Part shown: positions 34,128 through 45,728 of the stretch, piece after piece
Layout of the letters: the number at the start of each line of letters is the position of its first letter
Numbering within the stretch: position 1 is the first letter of the stretch
NCBI RefSeq assembly: GCF_900102625.1
Contig: NZ_FMZC01000005.1
Span: 1-64,000, forward strand
Source: Paracidovorax valerianellae
Lineage (GTDB): Bacteria; Pseudomonadota; Gammaproteobacteria; Burkholderiales; Burkholderiaceae_C
Direction of reading: 5' to 3'
DNA: 64,000 nt
Made by a program: the position numbers and the translations under genes
Notes under the pieces: model-generated
What the model was told of the DNA's origin: nothing
The model's input: the letters and a program-made list of their open reading frames with translations, nothing else
Databases searched by the model: none

Positions 34128-35450
34128 TCAGGCCTTGGCCGCAGGCTGCCAGCCACGAGAGGCCAGCGGTACGAAGCCCAGCGCGAAACCGAGCACGCCC
34201 ATGGCCGCCACGTAATGGGCATTGGCAAGCACGTCGTGCTGCTGCCACAGCGTGATGAGGATGGGCGTGATGCCGCCGAACACGGCATAGGCCATGTTGT
34301 ACGAGAAGGACAGGCCGGTGAAGCGCACCTCGGGCGGGAACGCACGCACGCCCACGATGGGCAGCAGGGCGATGGAGCCCACGAACAGGCCGATCAGCCC
34401 GTAATGGAACACCAGCGAAGCGGGTGTGCCCGGCAGGCCGGTGTAGAACAGGTAGGTGGTCACGACCAGCCCGCCCCAGCCCACCAGCATGACCGGGCGC
34501 GTGCCGAAGCGGTCAGTGGCCCAGCCGACGATGACGCAGCCGATGGTGAGGGTGAGCGTGGCCACGGCGTTGGCTTCCAGCGCCAGCGTGGCGGGAATGT
34601 GGAACACCTTCTGCAGATAGGTGGGCGTGATGAGCACCACGACCACGATGGCGGTGGAGAGCACCCAGGTCATCAGGGCCACGAGCAGCATGGCGCCGCG
34701 GTGGTCGCGCAGCACGGTCTTGACCGGCAGTTCGCGCGCCACGGCGCGGCGGGCGGCCAACTCCTGGAAGACCGGTGTTTCGTGCAGAAAGCGCCGCAGG
34801 TACACCGACACCAAGCCGAACACGCCGCCCAGGATGAACGGAATGCGCCACGCGAACTCCTGCACCTCGGCAGGCGCATAGCTGCGGTTGATGCCGATCG
34901 CGACCAGCGAGCCGAGCAGGATGCCGCCCGTGATGCCGGCGGTGAGCGTGCCCACGCCCAGCCCGTAGCGATTGGCGGGCACGTGCTCGGCCACGAACAC
35001 CCAGGCGCCGGGCATTTCGCCACCGATGGCAGCGCCCTGCAGCACGCGCATGGCCAGCAGCAGCAGCGGTGCCGCCACGCCGATGCTGGCGTAGGTGGGC
35101 AACAGGCCGATGACCAGCGTGGGCACGGCCATGAGGAAGATCGACAGCGTGAACATGCGCTTGCGGCCGAGCTTGTCGCCGAAGTGGGCGATCACGATGC
35201 CGCCCACGGGCCGGGCCAGGTAGCCGGCGGCGAAGATGCCGAAGGTCTGCAATTGGCGCAGCCAGTCGGGCATGTCGGCGGGAAAGAACAGCCCGCCCAG
35301 CACGGCGGCGAAAAACACGTAGATGACGAAGTCGTAGAACTCGAGCGTGCCGCCGAGGGCGGACAGGCCGAGCGTCTGGTAGTCGTGGCGGGTGAGCGGG
35401 CGGCGGGGCGCGGCGCCAGTGGGGCCGGCGGCGGGAGAAGTGGAGGTCAT
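34128..35450 (-). CDS. MFS transporter, metabolite:H+ symporter (MHS) type
   Basis: 440 aa, 12 predicted TM helices. MHS-type signatures include SALGGTLEFYDFVIYVFFA in TM1, the loop 2-3 motif GDKLGRKRMF, RVLQGAAIGGEMPGAW in TM4-5 and DRFGTRPVM in the second half. Family members import proline/betaine, citrate, shikimate and similar solutes; the substrate is not clear here. Confidence 0.88.
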   Translation of the reverse strand: MTSTSPAAGPTGAAPRRPLTRHDYQTLGLSALGGTLEFYDFVIYVFFAAVLGGLFFPADMPDWLRQLQTFGIFAAGYLARPVGGIVIAHFGDKLGRKRMFTLSIFLMAVPTLVIGLLPTYASIGVAAPLLLLAMRVLQGAAIGGEMPGAWVFVAEHVPANRYGLGVGTLTAGITGGILLGSLVAIGINRSYAPAEVQEFAWRIPFILGGVFGLVSVYLRRFLHETPVFQELAARRAVARELPVKTVLRDHRGAMLLVALMTWVLSTAIVVVVLITPTYLQKVFHIPATLALEANAVATLTLTIGCVIVGWATDRFGTRPVMLVGWGGLVVTTYLFYTGLPGTPASLVFHYGLIGLFVGSIALLPIVGVRAFPPEVRFTGLSFSYNMAYAVFGGITPILITLWQQHDVLANAHYVAAMGVLGFALGFVPLASRGWQPAAKA

Positions 35451-35747
35451 GGGCAGGTTCCGGGGAAATCGATGGCAGGACTGCGCGGCACCGCGGTGGC
35501 GGTTCGCGGCCGACGTTCAGCAGGCATTTCCGGATGGGGCGTGTCGCAGGCGGCGGGGCCGGTGGGCCCGGCCGCGAAAAAGAACGGGCAAGGGAGCGCG
35601 GTGGCAGACGCGCAATTTTAAGGGTTTGCCCTGAGGGAGCGGCCCATGGGGCTGACCCCGGGCTGACGGCCCAGGGGGCTTGTTCGTGCAGGGTGCGGCC
35701 CAAAGTGGCGACAATCGCCCTTCCCCCGGTTTTCACTCCAGACCACC

Positions 35748-36911
<1,164 letters not shown>

Positions 36912-37316
36912 GAGATCGAGAAAGCAGCGCGGAAAGGGCCCGCACTTCCCCGCGGGGTACCGCTCTCATTTTCGTGATCGCGCTTTCGTGATCGCGCAGA
37001 GCTCAACACCGGCGATCCCAGGGTGGAAGCTCAAGGACTGAAGTGGGCCGCTTGTGTCTTGCTGCCCACCCGTGCGGTGGACGGCAATCGACAGATGCGC
37101 TGCCCGCGCTCAAGCCGGGCGCTCTGAGCCGGCTCGGGCTGGGCAGGAGTCGTGCGGCGACAGGGCCGAGCCGCAGAACGTCGCGGCTTTCGTCGCCGGC
37201 AAGGAATGCGCAGCAAAGGTCCTGGACAAAACCGCACGCCAGGATGTTGGGGCATGCATCAAATTGCGGCACGAGGAAAGATCGCCCTCACGCCACAAAA
37301 GACCTCATCCCGCCTT
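36912..37316. other. 405-bp convergent intergenic region
   Basis: Lies between the DegS-like gene and tatC. It contains a 14-bp perfect tandem repeat at 36970-36997; otherwise nothing recognisable. Open frames here translate to Arg/Cys/Pro-rich non-conserved sequence. Confidence 0.6.
36970..36997 (+). repeat. 14-bp tandem direct repeat
   Basis: TTTCGTGATCGCGC occurs twice head-to-tail without spacer, 59 bp after the protease stop codon. Function unknown. Confidence 0.8.
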
Positions 37317-38108
37317 TCAGGTCGGCTCTTGTGCCTGCTCATCCTCAGGCGCCTTGGTATGGCGGATGAAGATTTGAGCGGCCCAGATGCCCAGTTCGTA
37401 CAGCAGGCACATCGGCACGGCCAGGGCCAGTTGCGACACCACGTCCGGGGGCGTGACCACGGCGGCGATGATGAAAGCCAGCACGATGAAATAGCCGCGG
37501 AAACCCTTGAGCTTTTCCACGCTGACGATGCCCATGCGTGCCAGCACGATCACCACGATGGGCACCTCGAACGAGAGGCCGAACGCCAGGAACATGGTGA
37601 GCACGAAGCTCAGGTACGCCTCGATGTCAGGCGCCGCCGTGATGCTTTTGGGGGCAAAGCTCTGGATGAAAGCGAACACCTGGCCGAAGACGAAGAAGTA
37701 GCAAAACGCCACGCCCACCAGAAACAGCAGCGTGCTGGAGACCACCAGCGGCAGCACCAGCTTCTTCTCGTGCGAGTACAGGCCCGGCGCCACGAAGGCC
37801 CACACCTGCCAGAGCACCACCGGCAACGCGACCAGGAAGGCCGACATCAGCAAAATCTTGAGCGGCACCATGAATGGCGAGATCACCGACGTGGCGATCA
37901 GCGTGGCGCCCTTGGGCAGGTGCGCCACCAGCGGCGCGGCCAGCAGGTCGTACAGCGCGCCGGGGCCGGGGTACAGGAACAGGATGCCCGCGGCGATGCC
38001 GATGGCGATCAGCGCCTTGACCAGACGGTCGCGCAGCTCCATGAGGTGCTGCACGAAAGGCTGCTCGGTGCCGGCCAGCTCGTCTTCTTTAGTGGGGATT
38101 TCGGACAT
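37317..38108 (-). CDS. tatC: Sec-independent protein translocase TatC
   Basis: 263 aa with six TM helices, the core of the twin-arginine translocase receptor. N-terminal FVQHLMELRDRLVKALIA and the conserved SFEVPIVVIVLARMG and PPDVVSQLALAVPM segments are diagnostic. Last gene of tatABC, 57 bp after tatB. Confidence 0.95.
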   Translation of the reverse strand: MSEIPTKEDELAGTEQPFVQHLMELRDRLVKALIAIGIAAGILFLYPGPGALYDLLAAPLVAHLPKGATLIATSVISPFMVPLKILLMSAFLVALPVVLWQVWAFVAPGLYSHEKKLVLPLVVSSTLLFLVGVAFCYFFVFGQVFAFIQSFAPKSITAAPDIEAYLSFVLTMFLAFGLSFEVPIVVIVLARMGIVSVEKLKGFRGYFIVLAFIIAAVVTPPDVVSQLALAVPMCLLYELGIWAAQIFIRHTKAPEDEQAQEPT

Positions 38109-38165
38109 GGTGCAGGTGGGGCGGGCATTGCACCCGCGCGGGTGGCTGCGCGGGGTGCGCAGCCA

Positions 38166-38663
38166 TCAATGGAATTTCTGGGGCCGGAACCGGGCCACGC
38201 GCGCCGCGCCCGACAGGGCCTTGGTGCGCACGCCGCTGCGGGCTTTGTACCACTGCGGCGTGGCGCCACGCTTGAGGCGCCAGTTCTTGCCGGGGTGCTT
38301 GTACGCGGGCACCACGGTAGATTCGCCCAGTGCGTCGTACGGCAGGCCGGCATCGGCGTCGCCGGACGTGCTGCCAGAGGTGCCGGCGAGGTCGTTGTTC
38401 CAGTCTTTTTCGAAGTCGCTGGCGCTGGTATGGATGGTCTGGTGCACGTCGCGGGCGGCGCCTTCCATCGTTTCCTTCATCTTGCGCAGCTCATCCAGTT
38501 CCATGGAACGGTTGACCTCGGACTTGACGTCGGCGACGTAGCGCTGCGCCTTGCCCAGCAGCGTCCCGACGGTGCGCGCCACGCGTGGCAGCTTTTCGGG
38601 GCCGATGACGATGAGCGCCACGGCGCCGATGAGCGCCATTTTGGACAAACCAATATCAATCAT
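38166..38663 (-). CDS. tatB: Sec-independent protein translocase TatB
   Basis: 165 aa: N-terminal membrane helix [26 protein letters not shown] (GPEKLP hinge), amphipathic helix, then a variable charged tail. It works with TatC in binding twin-arginine signal peptides. Confidence 0.93.
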   Translation of the reverse strand: MIDIGLSKMALIGAVALIVIGPEKLPRVARTVGTLLGKAQRYVADVKSEVNRSMELDELRKMKETMEGAARDVHQTIHTSASDFEKDWNNDLAGTSGSTSGDADAGLPYDALGESTVVPAYKHPGKNWRLKRGATPQWYKARSGVRTKALSGAARVARFRPQKFH

Positions 38664-38703
38664 GGAAGCAGTACCGGCCCGTGGGCTTTTTCATGCCGCC
38701 GTC

Positions 38704-38952
38704 TCAGCCCTTGTGCTTGGCTTCGACGTCGATGGTGGTGCCCTTGGGATCTGCGGCGGTGTTGTTGATGACCTGCCCCGTGGGAGGCGTGCCTGGCGGC
38801 GTGTCGGTGGCGGAACCGTCCTTCATGCCGTCCTTGAAGCCCTTGACGGCGCCGCCCAGATCGGAGCCCATGTTCTTGAGCTTCTTCGTGCCGAACACCA
38901 TCACCACGATCAGCAGCACGATCAGCCAGTGCCAGATGGAAAACGAACCCAT
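38704..38952 (-). CDS. tatA: Sec-independent protein translocase TatA
   Basis: 82 aa pore-forming subunit: one N-terminal TM helix ([13 protein letters not shown]), the [10 protein letters not shown] hinge and amphipathic helix ([15 protein letters not shown]), then a polar tail. First of tatABC; preceded by GGAGATTGTC. tatABC lies downstream of the his/hinT genes as in other Burkholderiales. Confidence 0.94.
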   Translation of the reverse strand: MGSFSIWHWLIVLLIVVMVFGTKKLKNMGSDLGGAVKGFKDGMKDGSATDTPPGTPPTGQVINNTAADPKGTTIDVEAKHKG

Positions 38953-39099
38953 GACAATCTCCTAACGAATACAGACCATTCTAGACCCGCCGCATGACGG
39001 GGAAGTTCATACCCCTGCGGCGCGCGGAGGTGTGGCTGCGGCGATGCCCGCCCGGGCCACACAACCGCCGCCGCACGGCGCCTTGAAGCAGCGCCTCGA

Positions 39100-39459
39100 T
39101 CAGCCCTTGAGCCAGGGGCGGGGGCCGCCCAGAACGTGGATGTGCAGGTGGTGCACCTCCTGCCCGCCCTCGGTGCCGGTGTTCACCACGATGCGGAAAC
39201 CGCCGTCCGGATAAGGGTTGCAGCCCTGCTCGGCGGCCAGCCGGGGCGCCAGCACCATCATGCGGCCCAGCACGCCGGCATGCGCTTCGGTCACGCCGGC
39301 CATGGAGTGCACGTGCAGCTTGGGCACCATCAGAAAGTGCACGGGCGCGTGGGGGTGGATGTCGTGGAAGGCGAAGATTTCTTCGTCCTCATAGACCTTT
39401 TTGGACGGTATCTGGCCCGCGATGATCTTGCAGAAAAGACAGTTCGGATCGTGCTGCAT
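39100..39459 (-). CDS. hinT: HIT-family purine nucleoside phosphoramidase (HinT)
   Basis: 119 aa with the N-terminal zinc-type CLFCKI segment and the histidine-triad HLHIHVLGG (His104, His106, His108). It hydrolyses AMP-lysine/phosphoramidates. The ATG at 39459 gives the family N-terminus (MQHDPNCLFC); an in-frame start at 39510 would add a low-complexity stretch overlapping the patatin gene. Part of the minus-strand his-tat gene run. Confidence 0.92.
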   Translation of the reverse strand: MQHDPNCLFCKIIAGQIPSKKVYEDEEIFAFHDIHPHAPVHFLMVPKLHVHSMAGVTEAHAGVLGRMMVLAPRLAAEQGCNPYPDGGFRIVVNTGTEGGQEVHHLHIHVLGGPRPWLKG

Positions 39460-39502
39460 GGTGGGGTCGGAGGAAAAGGGGCGCCGCCGTGGCGCCGCCG
39501 GG

Positions 39503-40537
39503 TCAGGCATTGTCTGCGATGTTCACCGTGGGGCGCACGCCCACGTCGGCATGGTGGGCCTTGATCCATCCCTGGCCGGCGATGCGGCCCAGTTCGAACA
39601 ACTGGCGGATGAACGAGAGGTCGGCGCGTGTCTTGCTGGACGCGCCCATTGGTGCCAGCACCGAGCCGCCGTCGATGCGGTGCATGCGCACGCTCTTGTA
39701 GCGCTGCGCGTCCAGCTTGCCCTCGGCCAGCAGGCGCCGCACGAACTCGATCGCGCGCATCTCGGCCAGCAGGCTGGCGTTGAAGGTGACCTCGTTCATG
39801 CGCTCCATGATCTCGGAGGCCGTGTCGGGCACCTCGGCGTGTTCGATGGGGTTGATCTGCACGAGCAGAATGTCGCTGCACTCGGTCTTGTAGATCAGCG
39901 GGTGCAGCGCGGGGTTGCCGGAATAGCCGCCGTCCCAGTAGTGCTCGGTGCCGATCTGCACGGCCTTGAACATGAGCGGCAGGCACGCCGAGGCCATGAC
40001 CGCATCGGCGCTCAAGGCCTTGCCGGAGAAGATTTCGCCGCGCCCGGTGCGCACGTTGGTGGCGCACACGAAAACGCGCGGGTGGCGGGCCGCGCTGAGC
40101 ACGTCGAAGTCGACCTCGCGCTCCAGCAGGCGGCGCAGCGGGTTGATGTCCAGCGGATTGGTCTGGTAGGGCGAGAGCCACTGCGACATCATCCCGAGGA
40201 ACGGGCTGGAGGCCAGCGGCACACCCCACAGCAGGCTGCCCATGGTGCCGACACCCTCCCACAGCCGCTTGAGCGTCTCGCGGGCGAGTTCGCAGCCGGC
40301 GCGGTGCACTTCGTCGGCGCCACCGTGCCGGTGGGCCTTGGCCGCCTGCGCGAAGCCGTGCGCCAGCGCCACGGCATTCATGGCCCCGGCGCTGGTGCCG
40401 CTGATGCCGTCGAACACGAAGCGGCCGTCTTCCAGCAGCGCATCGAGCACGCCCCAGGTCAGCGCCCCGTGGGAGCCCCCGCCCTGCAGGGCGAGGTTCA
40501 GCCGCAGCGGCGCCGCGCGGGCGGCGCCCTCAGACAT
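39503..40537 (-). CDS. Patatin-like phospholipase family protein
   Basis: 344 aa. Patatin motifs: oxyanion loop LQGGGSHGALTWG (residues 17-29), nucleophile elbow GTSAG with Ser49, and the catalytic Asp in WDGGYSGNP. It is a probable lipid acyl hydrolase without a signal peptide. It overlaps the upstream DUF4870 gene by 8 bp, so it is translated with it. Confidence 0.88.
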   Translation of the reverse strand: MSEGAARAAPLRLNLALQGGGSHGALTWGVLDALLEDGRFVFDGISGTSAGAMNAVALAHGFAQAAKAHRHGGADEVHRAGCELARETLKRLWEGVGTMGSLLWGVPLASSPFLGMMSQWLSPYQTNPLDINPLRRLLEREVDFDVLSAARHPRVFVCATNVRTGRGEIFSGKALSADAVMASACLPLMFKAVQIGTEHYWDGGYSGNPALHPLIYKTECSDILLVQINPIEHAEVPDTASEIMERMNEVTFNASLLAEMRAIEFVRRLLAEGKLDAQRYKSVRMHRIDGGSVLAPMGASSKTRADLSFIRQLFELGRIAGQGWIKAHHADVGVRPTVNIADNA

Positions 40538-40913
40538 CGAGCGCCTGGCCCTTGTTCATCGCCACCATGCCCCGCACGATGCGGTACAGGAACCAGATGG
40601 AGATCAGCCCCCAGGCGATCCAGCCCGGCGCGATGAACAGCAGCCACAGCGGCGCGGTCAGCACGTACAGCACGCCAGCCCAGAGCACGGTGCGGATGCG
40701 GTAGGAGAAATGGCTGGCCTGCCAGGTGCCGTCGGCATCACTCTTCTTGACCAGGTCAATGACCAGGGCGATCAATAGCAGCACCGCGCCCGGCTGCGCG
40801 CCGGGAATGACGGCGCCCACGGCGACGATGAGGTGCAGGATGTAGCTGATCCACCCCACCGTCTTGAGCGATTCGGCCCGCTCGTTCGGTTCCACGTCGA
40901 TGATGTCGCTCAC
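40530..40913 (-). CDS. DUF4870-like small membrane protein
   Basis: 127 aa, three to four TM segments ([66 protein letters not shown]). The start is GTG at 40913, overlapping the hisE stop (GTGA). Members of this family are uncharacterised membrane proteins; this position next to hisE is conserved in relatives as far as I recall. Confidence 0.8.
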   Translation of the reverse strand: MSDIIDVEPNERAESLKTVGWISYILHLIVAVGAVIPGAQPGAVLLLIALVIDLVKKSDADGTWQASHFSYRIRTVLWAGVLYVLTAPLWLLFIAPGWIAWGLISIWFLYRIVRGMVAMNKGQALDV

Positions 40914-41326
40914 GGGGTCGCTCCTTCGTCGTTGGCGCGGGCAATGGCCTTGCGCAGGGATTTTTCCTCGATGCCGCTGGTGCCTTCGCGGCGCTCCAGC
41001 TCGGCCACCACGTCGGCCGGTGTGAGGCCGTAGTGCGCCAGGGCGATCATGGAATGGAACCACAGATCGGCCACCTCGTACACGAGTTTGGACGGGTCGG
41101 CGCCATGGTCCACGTCCTTGGCGGCCATGACCACTTCGGTGGCTTCTTCGCCGATCTTTTTGAGGAAAGCGTCAGGCCCCTTGTGCAGCAGCCGCGCCAC
41201 GTAGCTTTTATCGGCATCTCCGCCATGGGCGGGCTTTCGGCTTTCGATGACGGCGGCCAGGCGCGCGAGCGCGTCTTCGGACGGGCGGGCCGCAGGGGCC
41301 TCCAGATCGGCGAGAGGAATGGTCAT
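40910..41326 (-). CDS. hisE: Phosphoribosyl-ATP diphosphatase
   Basis: 138 aa helical MazG-like fold: [41 protein letters not shown] and [14 protein letters not shown]. It catalyses step 2 of histidine biosynthesis. The ATG at 41326 or 41332 is possible; the gap to hisI is only 11 bp or less. Confidence 0.93.
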   Translation of the reverse strand: MTIPLADLEAPAARPSEDALARLAAVIESRKPAHGGDADKSYVARLLHKGPDAFLKKIGEEATEVVMAAKDVDHGADPSKLVYEVADLWFHSMIALAHYGLTPADVVAELERREGTSGIEEKSLRKAIARANDEGATP

Positions 41327-41337
41327 GCGCATTACCG

Positions 41338-41745
41338 TTATTTGTAGATGGACTCGGGGTCTTTCAAGACCGGATCGACGGCCTGCCAGGCGCCATCCTT
41401 GAGCACGCTGAAAAAGCAGCTGTGGCGCCCGGTGTGGCAGGCGATGCCGGGCTCGTGGCCCAGCTGCGTCACCTTGAGCAGCACGACGTCGTTGTCGCAG
41501 TCCAGGCGGATCTCGTGCACCGTCTGGACGTGGCCCGATTCCTCGCCCTTGAACCAGAGCTTGCCGCGCGACCGGCTGAAATACACGGCACGCCCCAGTT
41601 CCGCCGTCTTGGCCAGGGCCTCGCGGTCCATCCACGCGAACATGAGCACATCGCCCGTGGCCGCTTCCTGCGCGATGGCGGGCACCAGGCCCTGCGCATC
41701 CCATTTCACTTCGTTGAGCCAGTTCATGGAGTCATTCTCGGTCAT
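41338..41745 (-). CDS. hisI: Phosphoribosyl-AMP cyclohydrolase
   Basis: 135 aa from the ATG at 41745 (41727 is also possible). Zinc/active-site features: [37 protein letters not shown], and [10 protein letters not shown]. It catalyses step 3 of histidine biosynthesis, opening the purine ring. Preceded by a dispersed repeat copy, then the hisF/lipoprotein genes. Confidence 0.94.
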   Translation of the reverse strand: MTENDSMNWLNEVKWDAQGLVPAIAQEAATGDVLMFAWMDREALAKTAELGRAVYFSRSRGKLWFKGEESGHVQTVHEIRLDCDNDVVLLKVTQLGHEPGIACHTGRHSCFFSVLKDGAWQAVDPVLKDPESIYK

Positions 41746-41774
41746 TTGCTGCACTGCGGCATTTGGGGTGGTTT

Positions 41775-41823
41775 GCTATGATTTTTATAGCTATACACCC
41801 TAGTCTTTATTGCGCTGGAGGCC
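41775..41823 (-). repeat. Dispersed intergenic repeat, copy 4
   Basis: On the minus strand: GGCCTCCAGCGCAATAAAGA, CTAGGGTGTATAGCTAT and AAAAATCATAGC. It separates the hisF-lipoprotein pair from hisI. Confidence 0.85.
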
Positions 41824-41851
41824 ATTTTCATGCACAGCCCCAGCGCCTTCG

Positions 41852-42459
41852 TCATTGCACCGTCAGGAAGACCCACTTGCGGTCCCAGTTGGCACGGCCC
41901 AGGTATTTGATGGCGAAGGCGTAGCGGCCGGGGGGCAGCGTGTCCTGCGTGAGCGTCTCCTGCTGCACCACGGCCGGGCGGCCGCCGATGCGCACGTCCG
42001 GGCTGGCGACGTGCTCGGTTTCGCTCTCCAGGTCCTGGCCGTCGAGGGCGTACACCGTCACGTCGGCTTCCTCGCGCGGCTCGCCGACGTATGCGCGACC
42101 GAAATCGTTAGCGACGGTTTCCACGTCGAGCGCTGCGGCGCGTCCCAGCGGACGGCGCACGATCCAGTACACGTCGCGCACACCGCCGTTCAGCGCGCGC
42201 AGCTGCGTGCGCAGGCGCTCGAACTCTTCCCGGGTGGCGATCACCTCGACCGGCTGGCCGCCGATGGTGGCGTCAAAGCAGCGGCCGATGCGGTCCACGC
42301 ACGGCGCGCGGTCGAAATAGCCCGAGGCATACGACGGGGCCGGCGTGGCGCCCGCATTGCGCGGGACTTGTGCGCAGCCCGCCAGTGCGGCGGCGAAAAG
42401 AACGGTACAGACCGCCGCAATGCGCGTGCGGGCCCGGCTGCGGGCTTCGATGCGGGCCA

Positions 42460-42460
<1 letters not shown>
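41852..42460 (-). CDS. Putative lipoprotein in the his operon
   Basis: 202 aa with a basic start, hydrophobic helix and lipobox LAGC (Cys at about residue 29). The mature part has DRIGRCFDATIGGQPVEVI (two Cys), EEFERLRTQLRALNG, YWIVRRPLGRAAALD and a C-terminal GRYAFAIKYLG. Family not recognised. The start codon overlaps the hisF stop by one base (TGATG), so it is almost certainly co-expressed with hisF although no link to histidine synthesis is apparent. Confidence 0.7.
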
Positions 42461-43239
<779 letters not shown>

Positions 43240-43324
43240 GGAGGTTCCGGAAAAAGAAAGCGGCTGAGGCCGTAAAACGATTGAGGCAGTGGTAACGGTG
43301 ATGGCGGTGGAACCGGAGCCGTGC

Positions 43325-44209
43325 TCAGGCGGCACCCAGGCGCTGCCAGCCGGACCACTCGGCACCGGGCTCCAGGTGCACGGGCTGGTCGATGCAGGCC
43401 GCTTCGACGCACACCATGTTCCGGTAGCCGTCGGCGGGCATGTCGGGCAACGTGGCGCAGAGCGCGGCGCCGGGGTTCCAGACGACCGTGTTGATCCACG
43501 ACGGGCTTTGCGCGAGCGTCAAGGCATGGTCGCCCGCGTGCAGCCGCAGGGGCTGGGCCGCCGCCGAAAAGATGGAGTCGTATTCGCCGTCGAACGCCAC
43601 GGGGCCTTGCTGGACCGAATGCACGTCGGCCACCGAATCCCAGCGCGCGCAGCCGTCGAGCCCCTCCACCCGGGTGGCGGCGATGTCGCTCACGCGGTAG
43701 TAGCCGTGCAGCGCGGCGGTGAAATCCCAGGCCGTGGTGCCGGTGTTGCGCACCGACAGATCCAGCCGCAGGTGTTCGGCGGACAGCTCCACGGTCAGGC
43801 GGGCGGCGAAACCATGCGGCCACCAGGCACGGGTTTCGGCGGTGTCGTCCAGTGCGAACACCGCGCGGACCACGCCGGCATCGGCAGCGTCGTTGCCGTC
43901 GCCATCGCTGCTGCTCTCCACATGCCAGGGCAGGTTGCGCACGAAGCCGTGCTTGGCCAGGGGGCCGCGCTGGTTGAACTGGGGAAAGCACACGGGAATG
44001 CCGCCGCGGATGGGGGAGTGGCCGTCCAGCCGGGCGCGCGGGCTGAAGTACATGCGCTCGGCGCCGTCGCGGCCGGTCCAGGAGAGCACCTGGGCCCCCT
44101 GCAGCGCCACGGTGGCGGTCTCGCCGGTGGGCAGGGCCAGCTGCAGCGCAGGCTGGCCGTGGAAAGACAGGGGGCGCACGGACGGCGGCGCGGGCAGGTT
44201 GGCAGGCAT
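43325..44209 (-). CDS. D-hexose-6-phosphate mutarotase (aldose 1-epimerase-like)
   Basis: 294 aa galactose-mutarotase-fold protein: [34 protein letters not shown] (catalytic His), and [10 protein letters not shown], with a C-terminal catalytic Glu region (VCVEAACID). YeaD-type proteins interconvert anomers of glucose-6-P. It is divergent from the symporter gene. It is the first gene of the block that separates hisF from hisA. Confidence 0.88.
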   Translation of the reverse strand: MPANLPAPPSVRPLSFHGQPALQLALPTGETATVALQGAQVLSWTGRDGAERMYFSPRARLDGHSPIRGGIPVCFPQFNQRGPLAKHGFVRNLPWHVESSSDGDGNDAADAGVVRAVFALDDTAETRAWWPHGFAARLTVELSAEHLRLDLSVRNTGTTAWDFTAALHGYYRVSDIAATRVEGLDGCARWDSVADVHSVQQGPVAFDGEYDSIFSAAAQPLRLHAGDHALTLAQSPSWINTVVWNPGAALCATLPDMPADGYRNMVCVEAACIDQPVHLEPGAEWSGWQRLGAA

Positions 44210-44357
44210 GCGGCGATTGTAGAAGCGCAGGGCCGGCGGACAGGCCGTTCCGTCGGTAACGGACCCCCGCCCGGGATGCCGCACAATCGCGGGTTTTCCC
44301 CAAATTGGTGCAGCCCTGTCCGCCTTGCGAGGACGTCCCGGCAGCGCCCATTCACCC

Positions 44358-45686
44358 ATGCCATCCCAAAAAAGAAAGCTCCCGCCCGCGGTCGGCATCA
44401 TCATCGCCATGGTGCTGGGCATCGTGATCGGCCACCTGATCCACGCCAACGTGCTGGAGCCACAAGAGGCGGCGCGCATCGCGGGCTACATCTCCATCGG
44501 CTCCGACGTGTTCCTGCGCCTCATCAAGATGCTGATCGCGCCCCTGGTGTTTTCCACGCTGGTCGTGGGCATTGCGCACATGGGCGATGCCGCATCGGTG
44601 GGCCGGGTGTTCGCCAAGGCCATGGGCTGGTTCCTGACCGCGTCGCTGGTGTCGCTGCTGCTCGGCCTGGTGCTGGCCAACGTGCTGCAGCCCGGCGCCA
44701 ACATGGGGCTGGCGCTGCCGGACGCTTCGCAGTCCGCACAACTGGCGACCTCGAAATTCACGCTCAAGGATTTCGTGAACCACCTGGTGCCGCGCTCGTT
44801 CGTCGAGGCCATGGCCAACAACGAGATTCTGCAGATCGTGGTGTTCTCGATGTTCTTCGGCGTGGCGCTGGCCGCGCTGGGCGAGAAGGCCCGCACACTG
44901 GTGCGCGGCATCGAAGAGCTGTCGCACGTGATGCTGAAGATCACCGGCTACGTGATGAAGTTCGCCCCGGTGGCCGTGCTGGCGGCCATGGCGGCCACGG
45001 TGGCGGTGAACGGGCTGGGCATCTTGCTGAAGTTCGCGGTGTTCATGGGCGACTTCTACCTGGCGCTGTTCATCCTGTGGGGCGTGCTCGTCCTGGCCGG
45101 CTACCTGGCGCTGGGCAAGCGCATCGTGGTGCTGCTGCGCAACATCCGCGAGGCATTCCTGCTGTCGTTCGCCACGGCCAGTTCCGAGGCCGCCTACCCC
45201 AAGCTGCTGGACGCGCTGGACCGGTTCGGCGTCGAGCGCCGCATCTCCAGCTTCGTGATGCCGATGGGCTATTCGTTCAACCTCGACGGCTCGATGATCT
45301 ACTGCACGTTCGCCACGCTGTTCATCGCGCAGGCCTACGGCATTCACCTGCCGCTGGAGACGCAGGTGACCATGCTGCTCATCCTGATGCTGACCTCCAA
45401 GGGCATGGCCGGCGTGCCGCGCGCCTCGCTCGTGGTGATTGCCGCCACGCTGAACCACTTCGACATTCCCGAAGCGGGGCTGCTGCTGATCCTGGGCGTG
45501 GACACCTTCCTCGACATGGGACGCTCGGCGACCAATGCGGTGGGCAATTCAATCGCCGCCGCAGTGGTGGCCAAGTGGGAAGGCGCGCTGCTGTCCGAAG
45601 AAGAGGCCGCCGTGCACGCCGCCACGCTGGACACCGAGCCCGATCCACCGCACGGCGGCGCAGCCAACGCACAGAACCCGGCCTGA
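44358..45686 (+). CDS. Dicarboxylate/amino acid:cation symporter (DAACS family)
   Basis: 442 aa glutamate/C4-dicarboxylate carrier fold: LRLIKMLIAPLVFSTLV, MKFAPVAVLAAM, the HP1 serine-rich tip (SFATASSEAAYPKLL), SFNLDGSMIY with the cation-binding NLDG, and HP2 TSKGMAGVPRAS followed by NAVGN. It is a Na+ or H+ coupled inner-membrane importer. Intact signature motifs; substrate glutamate/aspartate or dicarboxylate cannot be decided. The ATG at 44358 was chosen over 44325. Confidence 0.9.
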   Translation: MPSQKRKLPPAVGIIIAMVLGIVIGHLIHANVLEPQEAARIAGYISIGSDVFLRLIKMLIAPLVFSTLVVGIAHMGDAASVGRVFAKAMGWFLTASLVSLLLGLVLANVLQPGANMGLALPDASQSAQLATSKFTLKDFVNHLVPRSFVEAMANNEILQIVVFSMFFGVALAALGEKARTLVRGIEELSHVMLKITGYVMKFAPVAVLAAMAATVAVNGLGILLKFAVFMGDFYLALFILWGVLVLAGYLALGKRIVVLLRNIREAFLLSFATASSEAAYPKLLDALDRFGVERRISSFVMPMGYSFNLDGSMIYCTFATLFIAQAYGIHLPLETQVTMLLILMLTSKGMAGVPRASLVVIAATLNHFDIPEAGLLLILGVDTFLDMGRSATNAVGNSIAAAVVAKWEGALLSEEEAAVHAATLDTEPDPPHGGAANAQNPA

Positions 45687-45728
45687 GCCAGGCCCGTCAG
45701 GGCCTATGGCCGGCCGGCGGCGGCCTCG

